Shown here piece after piece: positions 54,255-63,455 of a DNA stretch of 64,000 bases. The number at the start of each line of letters is the position of its first letter. The stretch's first letter is position 1. The notes below the pieces were generated by a model, which saw nothing but the letters and a program-made list of their open reading frames with translations, made no database searches and was not told where the DNA came from. The translations under genes were made by a program, and so were the position numbers. This DNA is from Halocatena marina (GTDB taxonomy: Archaea > Halobacteriota > Halobacteria > Halobacteriales > Haloarculaceae). The DNA is taken from positions 3,596,001 through 3,660,000 of the forward strand of contig NZ_CP109785.1 of the NCBI RefSeq assembly GCF_025913575.1. The letters are read 5' to 3'.

Positions 54255-57200
54255 CTCGAGATCCGATCTGCTTCGAGGAGATTCATGTCACTCATGCTCC
54301 TGGCTTCGAGACCGGTGGCTTCGTTGTCGACAACCTGTGTTCTGGAATTAATGTTGTTCATGGACCGAACGCGGCAGGAAAAACCACGCTCGCCGAGGCT
54401 GTCGAATGGCTATGCTGGCCGGAGGCAGCCGACGAACGTGCCTCTCTCGTTGGGAGGTTCTCGATGAACAGTGATACGTGGCGGGTTGAGGTTGAGAATG
54501 GGCGCTCGACCTACCAGCGTGATGGTCAGGAGACAAATGGTCCGCGTCTTCCCCCGTCCGACCAATGCGATCGCTACCGTCTCTCGCTCTACGATCTACT
54601 TCAGCGGGACAACACCAACGAATCGTTTGCAGAGATCATTGAACGGGAATCGGCGGGTGGCTACGATCTCTCGACAGCACACGACACCCTCAGTTATTCG
54701 GACTCTCCGAGTAGAGCCAATAGGAACGTCGTTCAGGACGCAAAGGGAGCGATTCAGGAGTTGCATGAAGCGCGAAACGAGGTTGCTCAGCTTCACAAAG
54801 AGCAAGACAAACTCTCTCGGCTGCGTACTGAACTGGAAGCCGCGCGTCAAGCCCAAGAGCAGACAGAACTGCTAAAGCAGGCAATAGATCACGCGCAGGT
54901 TAGAAATGAGCTTAAACAGGCCGAATCGAGGCTCGACGAGTTTCCCGAGGCAGTAGAACGGGTCGACGGAGACGAGATCGACCACGTTCGTACTCTCGAA
55001 GACCAGATCGACGAGTGGACTACAAAGAAGACTGAGGCTGAGGAAACGAAATCGGATGCTCAGGAACGGCTTGCTGCGTCTGATCTTCCTGAGCAGGGTC
55101 TTCCGACCGGCCGTATTGACCATCTGAAGCGACTTCGTGATGATCTTGCATCCGCGGAGGACCGAAAGCGAGATCTCAAAGAGGATCTGGTAGACGCGAA
55201 ACGACAGCGAGAAACTGCCCGAGAAGATATCCCCTTAGAGGTTGACAATAAAGATCTCGTCGACTTTGAACCAGTCACCTGGAAAACCATCTCGAAGTTC
55301 GCACGAGAGGCTGAGGAACTTCAGGCTGAACGGAACGAGAGGAACGCCATACAGCAACTACTCGCGGATGGAACGCACTCTGGTCCCGATCTATCGACCC
55401 TCCTGCGGGCGAGCCAATCGTTGGAAGACTGGCTGGCTACATCCGTCACCACCGATTCGAACGGCGGTTCCAAGGCAGTCCGAATCGCGGTGTTTTCGTC
55501 GGCTTCACTCGCGGCAGCGGGCATCGTGTTAGGGTTGTTGGTCCATCCGCTTCTGTTCTCTATTCTGCTTGTCGCTGTTGGTATCTTATGGTACGGTCTT
55601 CGTGATCGATCTCAGCTCTCGGACGGGAGCGACTCCCGAGAGCTACACCGTGAGTCGTTTCAAAAAACCGGCTTGAGACCGCCAGAGGGATGGAGTGATG
55701 ACGAGGTCCGTACCCGTCTAATTAACCTTTACGACGAAATAGCGAAGCGTCAGCTTTCCGAACGGCGTACTGAGTGGCGCAATAGCCTTGCCACGGATGC
55801 TGAAACACTCGAACAGAAAGAACAAGCGCTAGCGCAAACTCGCACCAAGCTTCAGGAACAGTTGGGAGCAGCTCCAGACGCTTCTGATGTCGAACTCGTC
55901 GTGCTCTCTAAGCGAGTGCTTGACTGGCAGGATACCAATGACGAGGTTGAGGGCATTCTGGAGCGTATCGAGACCGTCAACGGGCAGATCGAGATGGCGC
56001 ACGCGGAACTCCGAGTGAAACTCGAGCCCTACAGTTACGACGATATTGAGAGCTCTGGTAAGGCGACCGAGACGATCCGTCAGCTCGAAACCCGCGAGCA
56101 GCAACACGAAACTGCACAGAGAGACTTAGATCAGGCGACTCAGACGGTTCGAGAAGCGACCGGGAAAATAGACGATCTGGTCGACGAGCGCGACGAAATC
56201 TATGCAGATCTCGGTCTCGAGACTGATGATCACGACACGCTAGAGACACTCTGTGATCGAGTCGATGCATACAACTCGGTAAAATCGGACGTACGAAACG
56301 CCGAAATTCGGACGAAGACGGAGTTCGAGAAACTCAAAAGCTATCCGGAATTCGAACCGGAGCTTAAGACACGAGAGATTACTGATCTTCGAGGTGATCT
56401 TCGTGAGGCTGAACAATCGGCCGGAGAGTACGACGAACTACAGTCTCAAATAGCCAATATTAAAGCAGAAATCGGGCAAGCAAAGTCAGACAATCAAGTG
56501 GAAACCGCACTCACAAAGCGGAATCGGACGCTTGATGCGTTACAAGATCAACGTGCGGACGACTGTTCTGCGATGGTCGGCGATGCACTGGTCGATCACG
56601 TTCAAGAGGCAACGATGGAAACCAATCGTCCGGAGGTCTTCGAGCGTGCCCGAAACATCTTGACGACAATCACGAAGGGCCGATATCGGTTGGACTTCGA
56701 CGAGAATGAAGCCACGTTCCGTGCATTCGACAAAAGCGAACAAACGGGGCTCGCGCTTGATGAACTTTCGAGTGGGACCCGTGTACAGGTCTTGTTGGCT
56801 GTTCGGATTGCATTCGTTGAACAACAAGAACAGGGAGCTCAGATTCCACTCCTCCTCGATGAGACACTTGCCAACACAGACGATCGCAGGGCGGAGATGA
56901 TCATCGAATCAGTGATTGCTCTCGCGCAAAATGGGCGTCAGATCTTCTACTTCACCGCACAGGGCCACGAAGTCGCAAAATGGCTCGACGCTCTGACGGA
57001 CACAAACGACCTCAATCACCAGATCATCGACCTTGTGACTGCCAGTAATATCGATAACGCTGTGCAGATCCCTGATCTGAAATCCACCGAGTCGTTCACT
57101 GCAGCGCCTCCCAGCCCAGACGGTCACGACCACGCTTCGTTTGGGGAAGCACTTGATGTGGAGTCGTTCGATCTTCACCGTGGCGTCGGCACAGCACACC

Positions 57201-57724
57201 TGTGGTACGTCGTTGATGACGTTGAGGCGCTCTATCAACTCTTAGACTCTGGAATCAAACGGTGGGGACAACTGGACAACCTGCTCAAGCGGGGTAACGG
57301 AAATCTTCTCTGGGACTCTGATCAGTTGGTGACCGCTCGAGAGAACGCGGCAGCGTTGAATGAGTTCGTCGCCGCTTGGAGGATCGGCCGCGGCAAGCCC
57401 GTAGACCGGGAGGTTCTCAACTCATCTGGCGCCGTGAGCGAAACTTTCATCGACGAAGTCTCCGAACTTGCAAAGGAACTGGAAAGAGATGGCAGTCAGA
57501 TCGTCGAAGCCTTGCACGGCGGCGAAGTGAACTTATTCCGGAGCGGAAAAGCAGACGATCTAAAGATCTATCTCGAAGAAAACGAGTATATTGTACCACA
57601 AGACACGCTGGATCTGGTGCAGATTCGTGCCCGGGTTGTCGAGCGATTCATTGATGAAGGTGTCCCCCGCGAAGAGGCCAAAGACAGGACCGACGAACTG
57701 CTATTACGACTAAGCGAGAACTGA
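54251..57724 (+). CDS. YhaN/Rad50-like SMC-type ATPase with membrane hairpin
   Basis: An 1157-residue ABC-type coiled-coil ATPase. Walker A GPNAAGKTT is at residues 38-46; the Q-loop and signature ELSSGTRVQVLLAVRIA is near residue 840; Walker B LLLDETLANTDD is near residue 868, and a switch His-like IFYFTAQGH follows. Between lie long coiled coils (residues 160-400 and 480-780) interrupted at about 409-452 by two adjacent hydrophobic helices, as in bacterial YhaN, which predict membrane anchoring. After the ATPase head there is an additional C-terminal region of some 180 residues (from about 975) without a match I can name. Translationally coupled to the nuclease gene. Confidence 0.85.
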   Translation: MTRDPICFEEIHVTHAPGFETGGFVVDNLCSGINVVHGPNAAGKTTLAEAVEWLCWPEAADERASLVGRFSMNSDTWRVEVENGRSTYQRDGQETNGPRLPPSDQCDRYRLSLYDLLQRDNTNESFAEIIERESAGGYDLSTAHDTLSYSDSPSRANRNVVQDAKGAIQELHEARNEVAQLHKEQDKLSRLRTELEAARQAQEQTELLKQAIDHAQVRNELKQAESRLDEFPEAVERVDGDEIDHVRTLEDQIDEWTTKKTEAEETKSDAQERLAASDLPEQGLPTGRIDHLKRLRDDLASAEDRKRDLKEDLVDAKRQRETAREDIPLEVDNKDLVDFEPVTWKTISKFAREAEELQAERNERNAIQQLLADGTHSGPDLSTLLRASQSLEDWLATSVTTDSNGGSKAVRIAVFSSASLAAAGIVLGLLVHPLLFSILLVAVGILWYGLRDRSQLSDGSDSRELHRESFQKTGLRPPEGWSDDEVRTRLINLYDEIAKRQLSERRTEWRNSLATDAETLEQKEQALAQTRTKLQEQLGAAPDASDVELVVLSKRVLDWQDTNDEVEGILERIETVNGQIEMAHAELRVKLEPYSYDDIESSGKATETIRQLETREQQHETAQRDLDQATQTVREATGKIDDLVDERDEIYADLGLETDDHDTLETLCDRVDAYNSVKSDVRNAEIRTKTEFEKLKSYPEFEPELKTREITDLRGDLREAEQSAGEYDELQSQIANIKAEIGQAKSDNQVETALTKRNRTLDALQDQRADDCSAMVGDALVDHVQEATMETNRPEVFERARNILTTITKGRYRLDFDENEATFRAFDKSEQTGLALDELSSGTRVQVLLAVRIAFVEQQEQGAQIPLLLDETLANTDDRRAEMIIESVIALAQNGRQIFYFTAQGHEVAKWLDALTDTNDLNHQIIDLVTASNIDNAVQIPDLKSTESFTAAPPSPDGHDHASFGEALDVESFDLHRGVGTAHLWYVVDDVEALYQLLDSGIKRWGQLDNLLKRGNGNLLWDSDQLVTARENAAALNEFVAAWRIGRGKPVDREVLNSSGAVSETFIDEVSELAKELERDGSQIVEALHGGEVNLFRSGKADDLKIYLEENEYIVPQDTLDLVQIRARVVERFIDEGVPREEAKDRTDELLLRLSEN

Positions 57725-57848
57725 CTCTCTCTTACTGACCTCTGCGACAATCACGGTACTCAGACGCCGATATCGATGGGGATTCGTGTGTCTCACAGAC
57801 CAAGTCTGTATAGCGAAATGGAGTTCATCATAAGAGACACCAGAGAAT

Positions 57849-57854
57849 TATATA
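57849..57854 (+). promoter_or_regulatory. TATA box of the BsuPI-domain gene
   Basis: TATATA about 24 nt before the ATG at 57876, fitting a leaderless transcript independent of the nuclease-ATPase operon. Confidence 0.6.
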
Positions 57855-57875
57855 CTGAGAGACAGTAGATCTATT

Positions 57876-58205
57876 ATGGTCGAAGGAACGTTAACTGTTA
57901 ATCCAGGTCAACCGGTAGTATTCACGTTTACTGTCACAAACACCACAGATCAGCCGGTTTCGCTTCGGTTTCAGGACGCCTGCAAGGCCGACTTCGTGGC
58001 ACGCGTGGAGGATACAGAGCGCTGGCGATGGAGTGTGGGACAGATGTTCGCACAAATCCTTGAGGAAGTTTCCCTCGCGCCGAACGAGCAAACGACGTTC
58101 GAAGCAGCGTGGGACGATCCAGATCCTGGTTCGTACACCGCGCACGCGGAGCTTATGGCGAACAATACCACTTGCGAAGCTGAAACAACGTTCTCCGTCG
58201 AATAA
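57876..58205 (+). CDS. BsuPI-domain (intracellular proteinase inhibitor-like) protein
   Basis: A 109-residue beta-sandwich protein with the layout of the BsuPI domain: PVVFTFTVTNTTDQPVSLRF, then QDACKADFVARV, WRWSVGQMFAQ, and TTFEAAWDDPDPGSYTAHAE. In Bacillus the prototype inhibits an intracellular serine protease; in haloarchaea the role is untested. It has its own promoter, 150 nt downstream of the ATPase gene. Confidence 0.85.
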   Translation: MVEGTLTVNPGQPVVFTFTVTNTTDQPVSLRFQDACKADFVARVEDTERWRWSVGQMFAQILEEVSLAPNEQTTFEAAWDDPDPGSYTAHAELMANNTTCEAETTFSVE

Positions 58206-58284
58206 TACGATCAGCAAGCGACCATACGGTACACGAATCGGCTCTTTTGAATCTTGCCAATGGAGAATACTATCCTATCCGATC

Positions 58285-59217
58285 TCAATCGAGCAGGTCG
58301 ATGATCTCTCGGGCGACTTGCCGGACGGATTCGTCGCTCGATAACTCATTTTCCCAGCCGAGATCGAGGAGCTTGTCGATCGGGAGCAAAACGGTCGAGA
58401 CGTCACCGGTCCACCCACGCTCACCACCAGTGTACTCGTAGTCGGGATCGAGTCCCATCTCCTCGCTTACGATTTCGGCAACACGATCGACCGACGTTGT
58501 CGACTGTGTTGCGAGGTTGTAGATGTTGACGGGTTCATCAGCATGCTCGACGATATGACACATCGCGTCGACGCACTCCTCAACGTGCATGTAGGACTTT
58601 TCCTGTTTCCCGTTTCCGAGGATTGTGAGTGTTTCAGGATTCGCATCGAGTTTTTCGACGAAATCGGGAACGACGCCTGCTCCGAATCGTGGCCCGACGA
58701 TGTTCGCAAATCGGAACGTCCAGACGGTGAAGTCGTGGGTGTGTCCATACACTGAAAGCAGCGATTCGTCGGCGAGTTTGGTCGCACCGTAGATACTGAT
58801 CGGTTCGAGTGGGCCGTACGTCTCTGGGGTTGGCTCTCCTGCCTCACCGTAGACTGTACACGACGACGTGAACGCGATGTTCGAGACGCCGACTTCGTCC
58901 ATCCGTTCGAGAATGTTGTACGTCATCTCTCCGTTGGCTTCGAACTGCGCTCGGGGTTCGTCGGTGTCGACGTACTTATCGGCCGCTGCGAGATGGAACA
59001 CGCCATCGACATCTTCTGTTATAACATCGGCGACGAGGGACCGATCGGTGAGGTCTCCCTCGACGAACGTCACACCGTCGGGAACCGATTTACGGATACC
59101 GTTCGAAAGATCGTCAACGACGAGCACGTCGTTGTCGACAGCGAGTCGGTTGGACAGTACTGATCCGATGAGTCCTGCTCCACCAGTGACAACGAGGCGT
59201 TTCCCGGTGAGTTCCAT
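58285..59217 (-). CDS. NAD-dependent epimerase/dehydratase (UDP-sugar epimerase-like)
   Basis: A 310-residue extended SDR close to UDP-glucose 4-epimerases of haloarchaea. Rossmann motif VVTGGAGLIGS (residues 9-19), VVDDLSNG, HLAAADKYVD, the active-site SSCTVYGEA and Tyr/Lys pair in SIYGATKLADE, and SYMHVEECVDAM. It interconverts nucleotide sugars for glycans or glycoprotein synthesis. It is divergent from the trm56 gene. Stand-alone; no glycosyltransferase gene is adjacent. Confidence 0.92.
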   Translation of the reverse strand: MELTGKRLVVTGGAGLIGSVLSNRLAVDNDVLVVDDLSNGIRKSVPDGVTFVEGDLTDRSLVADVITEDVDGVFHLAAADKYVDTDEPRAQFEANGEMTYNILERMDEVGVSNIAFTSSCTVYGEAGEPTPETYGPLEPISIYGATKLADESLLSVYGHTHDFTVWTFRFANIVGPRFGAGVVPDFVEKLDANPETLTILGNGKQEKSYMHVEECVDAMCHIVEHADEPVNIYNLATQSTTSVDRVAEIVSEEMGLDPDYEYTGGERGWTGDVSTVLLPIDKLLDLGWENELSSDESVRQVAREIIDLLD

Positions 59218-59323
59218 AGCGAGAGTGGTGCGGGTTTCCGTAAGTGTATTCCGATCACCGAGCGGTCACACGTCCACATCAACGGGTCGAAACCCCCTAA
59301 TCACGCCCGCTGCTAGGCGTGCT

Positions 59324-59872
59324 ATGAGAGAACACGAAATAATCGTCCTCCGACTCGGACATCGACCCGGACGGGATAACCGGATGACAACCCACGTTGG
59401 ACTCACCGCGCGCGCACTCGGAGCCGACCGCGTGGTTTTGACTAATGGTGCTTCTGGCTCCCGCGATACCATCGATGACATTACCGAACGCTTTGGAGGT
59501 CCATTCACTGTTGACCTGACTGAGGAACCGAACCGGCTCCTCCAGACGTTCGAGGGTACGATTGTTCATCTGACAATGTACGGACTTCCAGTACAAACAG
59601 TCGAAGAAGAGATCCGAACAGTGACGCAGAACGAACCGCTGCTCGTGGTCGTTGGAGCCGAAAAGGTCCCATTCGATGTCTACGCGTGCGCTGACTTCAA
59701 CGTCGCAGTCACGAATCAACCCCATTCCGAAGTCGCAGGACTTGCTGTCTTTCTCGATCGGCTGTTCGACGGCAGTGAGCTCGAACGCGAGTGGACTGGC
59801 GCTGATCGGCGAGTCGTGCCGAAAGAGACTGGCAAAAAGGTCGTCCCGACCGATCCCGCTGGCGAGGAATAA
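59324..59872 (+). CDS. trm56: tRNA (cytidine(56)-2'-O)-methyltransferase
   Basis: SPOUT-fold methyltransferase specific to archaea that methylates the ribose of C56 in the tRNA T-loop. The 182-residue product starts MREHEIIVLRLGHRPGRDNR, followed by MTTHVGLTARALGADRV; the SAM-knot motif is VVVGAEKVPFDVYACADFNVAV with NQPHSEVAGLAVFLDRLF. It follows an ATG at 59324; the open frame reads further upstream through the antisense of the epimerase gene, which is not coding. Confidence 0.95.
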   Translation: MREHEIIVLRLGHRPGRDNRMTTHVGLTARALGADRVVLTNGASGSRDTIDDITERFGGPFTVDLTEEPNRLLQTFEGTIVHLTMYGLPVQTVEEEIRTVTQNEPLLVVVGAEKVPFDVYACADFNVAVTNQPHSEVAGLAVFLDRLFDGSELEREWTGADRRVVPKETGKKVVPTDPAGEE

Positions 59873-60135
59873 CAATCAAAACCGCGTATCAGCTGGACTG
59901 AGAGCAGATAAACCAATAACGAATATACGAAAGCGGTACTTCCAAAGGATAGATCGTTGCTCTCAATGCAAGGGTTCGTGGTCGATCGATTGACCCGACG
60001 TTGAGACTGTGCGGTAGATTTCAAGAGTAACCACACATTAGCGATCGCACTCCCCAATTTCCGGAGGATCGGTCCTTGTTCGATTGTAGCAACACGACCA
60101 ATTTCAGGAAGCCCAGAGGGTCGGTCGGTATGAAA

Positions 60136-60504
60136 TTACGCCTGCAATTCGACGATTTCGATACGATGTTCGAAGGGATCACGGAACGAAAACCGTTCTC
60201 GGCCTGGAATCGGCGTTTCATCCGTGATCTCGACACCATTTTCTTCGAGATGCGCTCGTGTCGCATCGAGGTTGCTGACTTCGAATGCGGGATGACGTTT
60301 TGACCGTCTTGAATCGTTCTTTTCGATACCGAGATGGAGTTCGATACTGTTCGCTCGGAACCACAGTCCACCGTTGGAGCGGAGTGCTTCTGGCTTGGAA
60401 ATCTCCTCAAAACCGAGTAGCGTTTCATAAAACTCGCGTGCCTCCGGTTCAGTCCCCACTGGAATGCACAACTGCACGTGGTCGATCTGTTTCCAGTCAA
60501 TCAT
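60136..60504 (-). CDS. VOC-family protein
   Basis: A 122-residue glyoxalase-fold module: IDHVQLCIPVGTEPEAREFY, ETLLGFEEISKP, LWFRANSIELHLGIE and the C-terminal FSFRDPFEHRIEIVELQ carry the paired beta-alpha-beta-beta-beta pattern and a likely metal ligand set (His9, Glu). Enzymatic role is unknown. The promoter on the minus strand has CTATAC about 27 nt before the ATG at 60504. It is divergent from the NUDIX gene. Confidence 0.9.
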   Translation of the reverse strand: MIDWKQIDHVQLCIPVGTEPEAREFYETLLGFEEISKPEALRSNGGLWFRANSIELHLGIEKNDSRRSKRHPAFEVSNLDATRAHLEENGVEITDETPIPGRERFSFRDPFEHRIEIVELQA

Positions 60505-60552
60505 TGTTCGCAGTCCTACTACTGGATGGGTATAGTTTTTAACCCGCTACAA

Positions 60553-60572
60553 TTCTCGAATCTATTCGAGAA
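60553..60572. promoter_or_regulatory. operator-like palindrome upstream of the NUDIX gene
   Basis: TTCTCGAAT, CT, ATTCGAGAA is a perfect inverted repeat with 9-bp arms and a 2-nt spacer, ending 6 nt before the NUDIX ATG. It probably overlaps the transcription start; regulator unknown. Confidence 0.5.
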
Positions 60573-60578
60573 ATCACC

Positions 60579-61181
60579 ATGGATCCGAACGTGCTCTCAC
60601 TCCTCGATGAGCTTCGAATTCTCGGACAGAACGGGCTTCGGTACGCCGACAATCACTATGACGAACAGCGGTACAGACGACTTTTGGAACTCGTTGCGGA
60701 GTACTACGGTGAGACGCTCGCGCTGCCTCCCGAGGAGGTACACGAACAGCTCGCGGCGGAAATCGGTCACGTTACACCAAAAGTGGGAGTCGGAGCTGCT
60801 CTCTTCGATGACGACGGAAAGATATTACTCATGAAACGACCCGATCGGGGCGAATGGAATGTGCCCGGTGGCTTCGTTGATCCCGGAGAGGGCCCCCAGC
60901 AGGCTGTTCGTCGTGAAACACGGGAAGAGACCGGACTCGCTGTCCGAATCAATGAATTGGTTGGTGTATATCACCTACCAGCGACCGAACAGTACGTCAA
61001 CGAAGTCGTTGGCATTGCCTATCTGTGTGAACGCACTGGCGGCGAACTTCAGGGATCTGTAGAGAGTACTGCGCTCCAGTATTGGCATATCGAGAATGTT
61101 CCCGAGTGGCATCGAGACGCCCACGCTCTCGCAGCCAATGCACACGACGTATGGCACAGGAAACACGCAACGTCTCCGTGA
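60579..61181 (+). CDS. NUDIX hydrolase with helical N-terminal domain
   Basis: A 200-residue protein: an N-terminal helical domain (residues 1-60, typical of the 'NUDIX hydrolase N-terminal' type, [21 protein letters not shown]), then a NUDIX fold with the box [20 protein letters not shown] followed by ETGL (about residues 93-117). It hydrolyses a nucleoside diphosphate linked to another moiety. Substrate unknown. A perfect palindrome precedes its start. It is divergent from the VOC gene. Confidence 0.93.
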   Translation: MDPNVLSLLDELRILGQNGLRYADNHYDEQRYRRLLELVAEYYGETLALPPEEVHEQLAAEIGHVTPKVGVGAALFDDDGKILLMKRPDRGEWNVPGGFVDPGEGPQQAVRRETREETGLAVRINELVGVYHLPATEQYVNEVVGIAYLCERTGGELQGSVESTALQYWHIENVPEWHRDAHALAANAHDVWHRKHATSP

Positions 61182-61345
61182 CAATCTTTTTCTAACCGGT
61201 CAAATCTTGTCCGGCAATCCCCTCCCATTCACTCAATTTTGTTATCACATCCAAAATCATTTGGCACATATCGATACAGAAGCTCTGGTGCTTGTACTTT
61301 CACAAAAATAAGAATAGTAAAGTGAATCATCATTTAACATGTATT

Positions 61346-61351
61346 TTTATA
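61346..61351 (+). promoter_or_regulatory. TATA box of the 2-oxoacid dehydrogenase operon
   Basis: TTTATA about 25 nt before the GTG at 61374; also compatible with a GTG at 61386 after a 10-nt leader. Confidence 0.5.
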
Positions 61352-61373
61352 CAGGTGTAGATTCATCTGTGCG

Positions 61374-62426
61374 GTGGGATGTATCGTGATAAGTGATACC
61401 GAACTACAGAACATGTACGAGTGGATGGTAACGGCTCGTCACTACGAAGAACGCCTTCAGGAGGAGTATTTGGAGGGAAAGCAGCCAGCGTTCGACATCT
61501 CGGCCGGACCGATCCCGGGTGAACTCCATTTGGCTGCCGGTCAAGAGGCCGCCGCCGCTGGGGTGTGTGCTCATCTCCGCGATAGCGACACCGTTACTGC
61601 ACCTCATCGCCCACACCACGTCGCCATCGCCAAGGGCGTCGATCTCAAGCGGATGACTGCCGAGATCTTCGGTCGCCGTACCGGACTGTCGAAGGGGAAA
61701 GGCGGTCACATGCATTTGTTCGATCCGGCGGTGAACTTTGCAGCAAGTGGTATCATCGCCGAGGGCTGTCCGCCGGCTGTCGGCGCCGCGCTCGCATCGA
61801 AAAAACGCGGCGAGGACAGCGTTGCTGTCGCCTATCTCGGCGATGGCGCAATCAGTCAAGGAGGGTTTCTGGAATCGCTCAATCTTGCGAGCGTCCACGA
61901 GTTACCAGTACTCTTCGTGATCGAAGACAACGACTGGGCGATCAGCATGCCCAAAGAGCGGGTTTCAGATGTCAAAAACGGTGCCCAGCGCGCCGATGGC
62001 TTTGGTCTTCCGGGGGTCCGTGTCGACCACGACGACGCGTGTGCAGTCTACGAAGCCGCAGCGAAAGCAGTCGGGCGTGCACGTGACGGTAACGGCCCAA
62101 CCCTCCTCGAAGTGCAGGTCCACCGCCGGATGGGTCATTTCATGGGGGACGCCGAAGCCTACCGACCCGACGCCGACACGGAGCGGGCGAAACAGCGCGA
62201 TTCGATCGAACGGATGGAAAGAACCCTCCAAAACGCGGGTATCGACGCGATCGACGAGATTCGAGAGCGCAGTCATGCACGGGTCGAGGAAGCGATCGAG
62301 TGGGCGAAAGAGCAGCCAGAACCCGAACCAGAGGAGGCCTACGAGGACGTTTTCACGAATCCACCTCCAGGATGGCATCCAGATCCCGAGCCGACCCCAG
62401 CCGAATCAGCAGGAGGTGATGACTAA
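61374..62426 (+). CDS. 2-oxoacid dehydrogenase E1 component, alpha subunit
   Basis: A 350-residue thiamine-diphosphate-dependent E1alpha that decarboxylates a 2-oxoacid, probably of the branched-chain/acetoin type. Motifs: AAGQEAAAAGVCAHL, HRPHHVAIAKGVD, GKGGHMHLFD, and the ThDP-binding VAYLGDGAISQGGFLESLN with DNDWAIS. GTG at 61374 is the first start after the TATA box; a GTG at 61386 or an ATG at 61413 would also fit. It overlaps the E1beta gene by one base (TAATG), so both chains are made from one mRNA, forming an alpha2beta2 E1. Confidence 0.93.
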   Translation: MGCIVISDTELQNMYEWMVTARHYEERLQEEYLEGKQPAFDISAGPIPGELHLAAGQEAAAAGVCAHLRDSDTVTAPHRPHHVAIAKGVDLKRMTAEIFGRRTGLSKGKGGHMHLFDPAVNFAASGIIAEGCPPAVGAALASKKRGEDSVAVAYLGDGAISQGGFLESLNLASVHELPVLFVIEDNDWAISMPKERVSDVKNGAQRADGFGLPGVRVDHDDACAVYEAAAKAVGRARDGNGPTLLEVQVHRRMGHFMGDAEAYRPDADTERAKQRDSIERMERTLQNAGIDAIDEIRERSHARVEEAIEWAKEQPEPEPEEAYEDVFTNPPPGWHPDPEPTPAESAGGDD

Positions 62427-63445
62427 TGTCGGATTCGGAGACGGCTCCAGAGCGCGAACTCACGATGAGTCGGGCGATCGTTGACGCCATTGCGTCCGAA
62501 ATGCGTGCAAACGACGACGTGTTCGTGATGGGCGAGGATGTTGCCGACTATGGCGGCATCTTCGACAGCACTGAAGGCTTGCTTGAGGAGTTCGGGCGAG
62601 AGAAAATCATGGACGTACCGATCAGCGAGACTGGGTTCATTGGTGCTGCTGTCGGAGCTGCACAAGTCGGAATGCGTCCCATCGCGGAGCTGATGTTTGC
62701 CGATTTCTTCGGTGTCGGGATGGATCAGATCTACAATCAGATGGCGAAGAACACCTACATGAGCGGCAGCGGGGTACGTGTGCCGATGGTGCTCATGACA
62801 GCTGTTGGTGGCACCTACAACGACGCCGCCCAGCATTCCCAGACGTTGTACGGTACGTTCGCACATCTGCCGGGGATGAAGGTGGTCGTGCCGAGCACCG
62901 CAGCCGATGCGAAGGGATTGATGCACGCGGCGATACGGGACGATGACCCTGTGGTGTATATGTTCCACAAGCGGCTGATGGGTATCGGGTGGATGCCAGC
63001 GCCTGATGGACCAAAGACACCGGTCTCCGATGAGGACTACACGATCGAGTTCGGCAACGCGGACATCAAGCGTCGTGGCGACGACGTGACCGTGGTTACA
63101 CTGGGTCTCCACGTCCATCGCGCGCTGGAGGCGGCCAACGATTTGGACGGCGAGATCGACACCGAAGTCATCGATCTCCGGACACTGGTCCCGCTCGATA
63201 CGGAGACGGTGCTCGAATCCGTCCGAAAGACTGGTCGGCTCGTGGTCGTTGATGAAGACTATCACTCCTTTGGCGTCTCTGGCGAAATTGTCGCCCGTGC
63301 TGCAGAGGGTGGACTTGATGACCTTTCAGCTGTTCGTCGGGTAACGATGCCGGATACACCCATTCCATACGCGCGACCACTCGAACAGGAAGTCAATCCC
63401 GGAGCAGACGACATCGCAGACGCGATCCGAGGCGTTACCGAATGA
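62426..63445 (+). CDS. 2-oxoacid dehydrogenase E1 component, beta subunit
   Basis: A 339-residue E1beta subunit, partner of the upstream alpha chain. It has the transketolase-like Pyr domain (EDVADYGGIFDSTEGLLEEF, then DVPISETGFIGAAVGAA), PSTAADAKGLMHAAIRDDDP and the C-terminal domain DVTVVTLGLHVHRALEAAND with DLRTLVPLDTETVLESV. Thought to help reductively acylate the lipoyl group. Start ATG at 62426 overlaps the preceding stop. Confidence 0.94.
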   Translation: MSDSETAPERELTMSRAIVDAIASEMRANDDVFVMGEDVADYGGIFDSTEGLLEEFGREKIMDVPISETGFIGAAVGAAQVGMRPIAELMFADFFGVGMDQIYNQMAKNTYMSGSGVRVPMVLMTAVGGTYNDAAQHSQTLYGTFAHLPGMKVVVPSTAADAKGLMHAAIRDDDPVVYMFHKRLMGIGWMPAPDGPKTPVSDEDYTIEFGNADIKRRGDDVTVVTLGLHVHRALEAANDLDGEIDTEVIDLRTLVPLDTETVLESVRKTGRLVVVDEDYHSFGVSGEIVARAAEGGLDDLSAVRRVTMPDTPIPYARPLEQEVNPGADDIADAIRGVTE

Positions 63446-63455
63446 TTCCCCCCAA

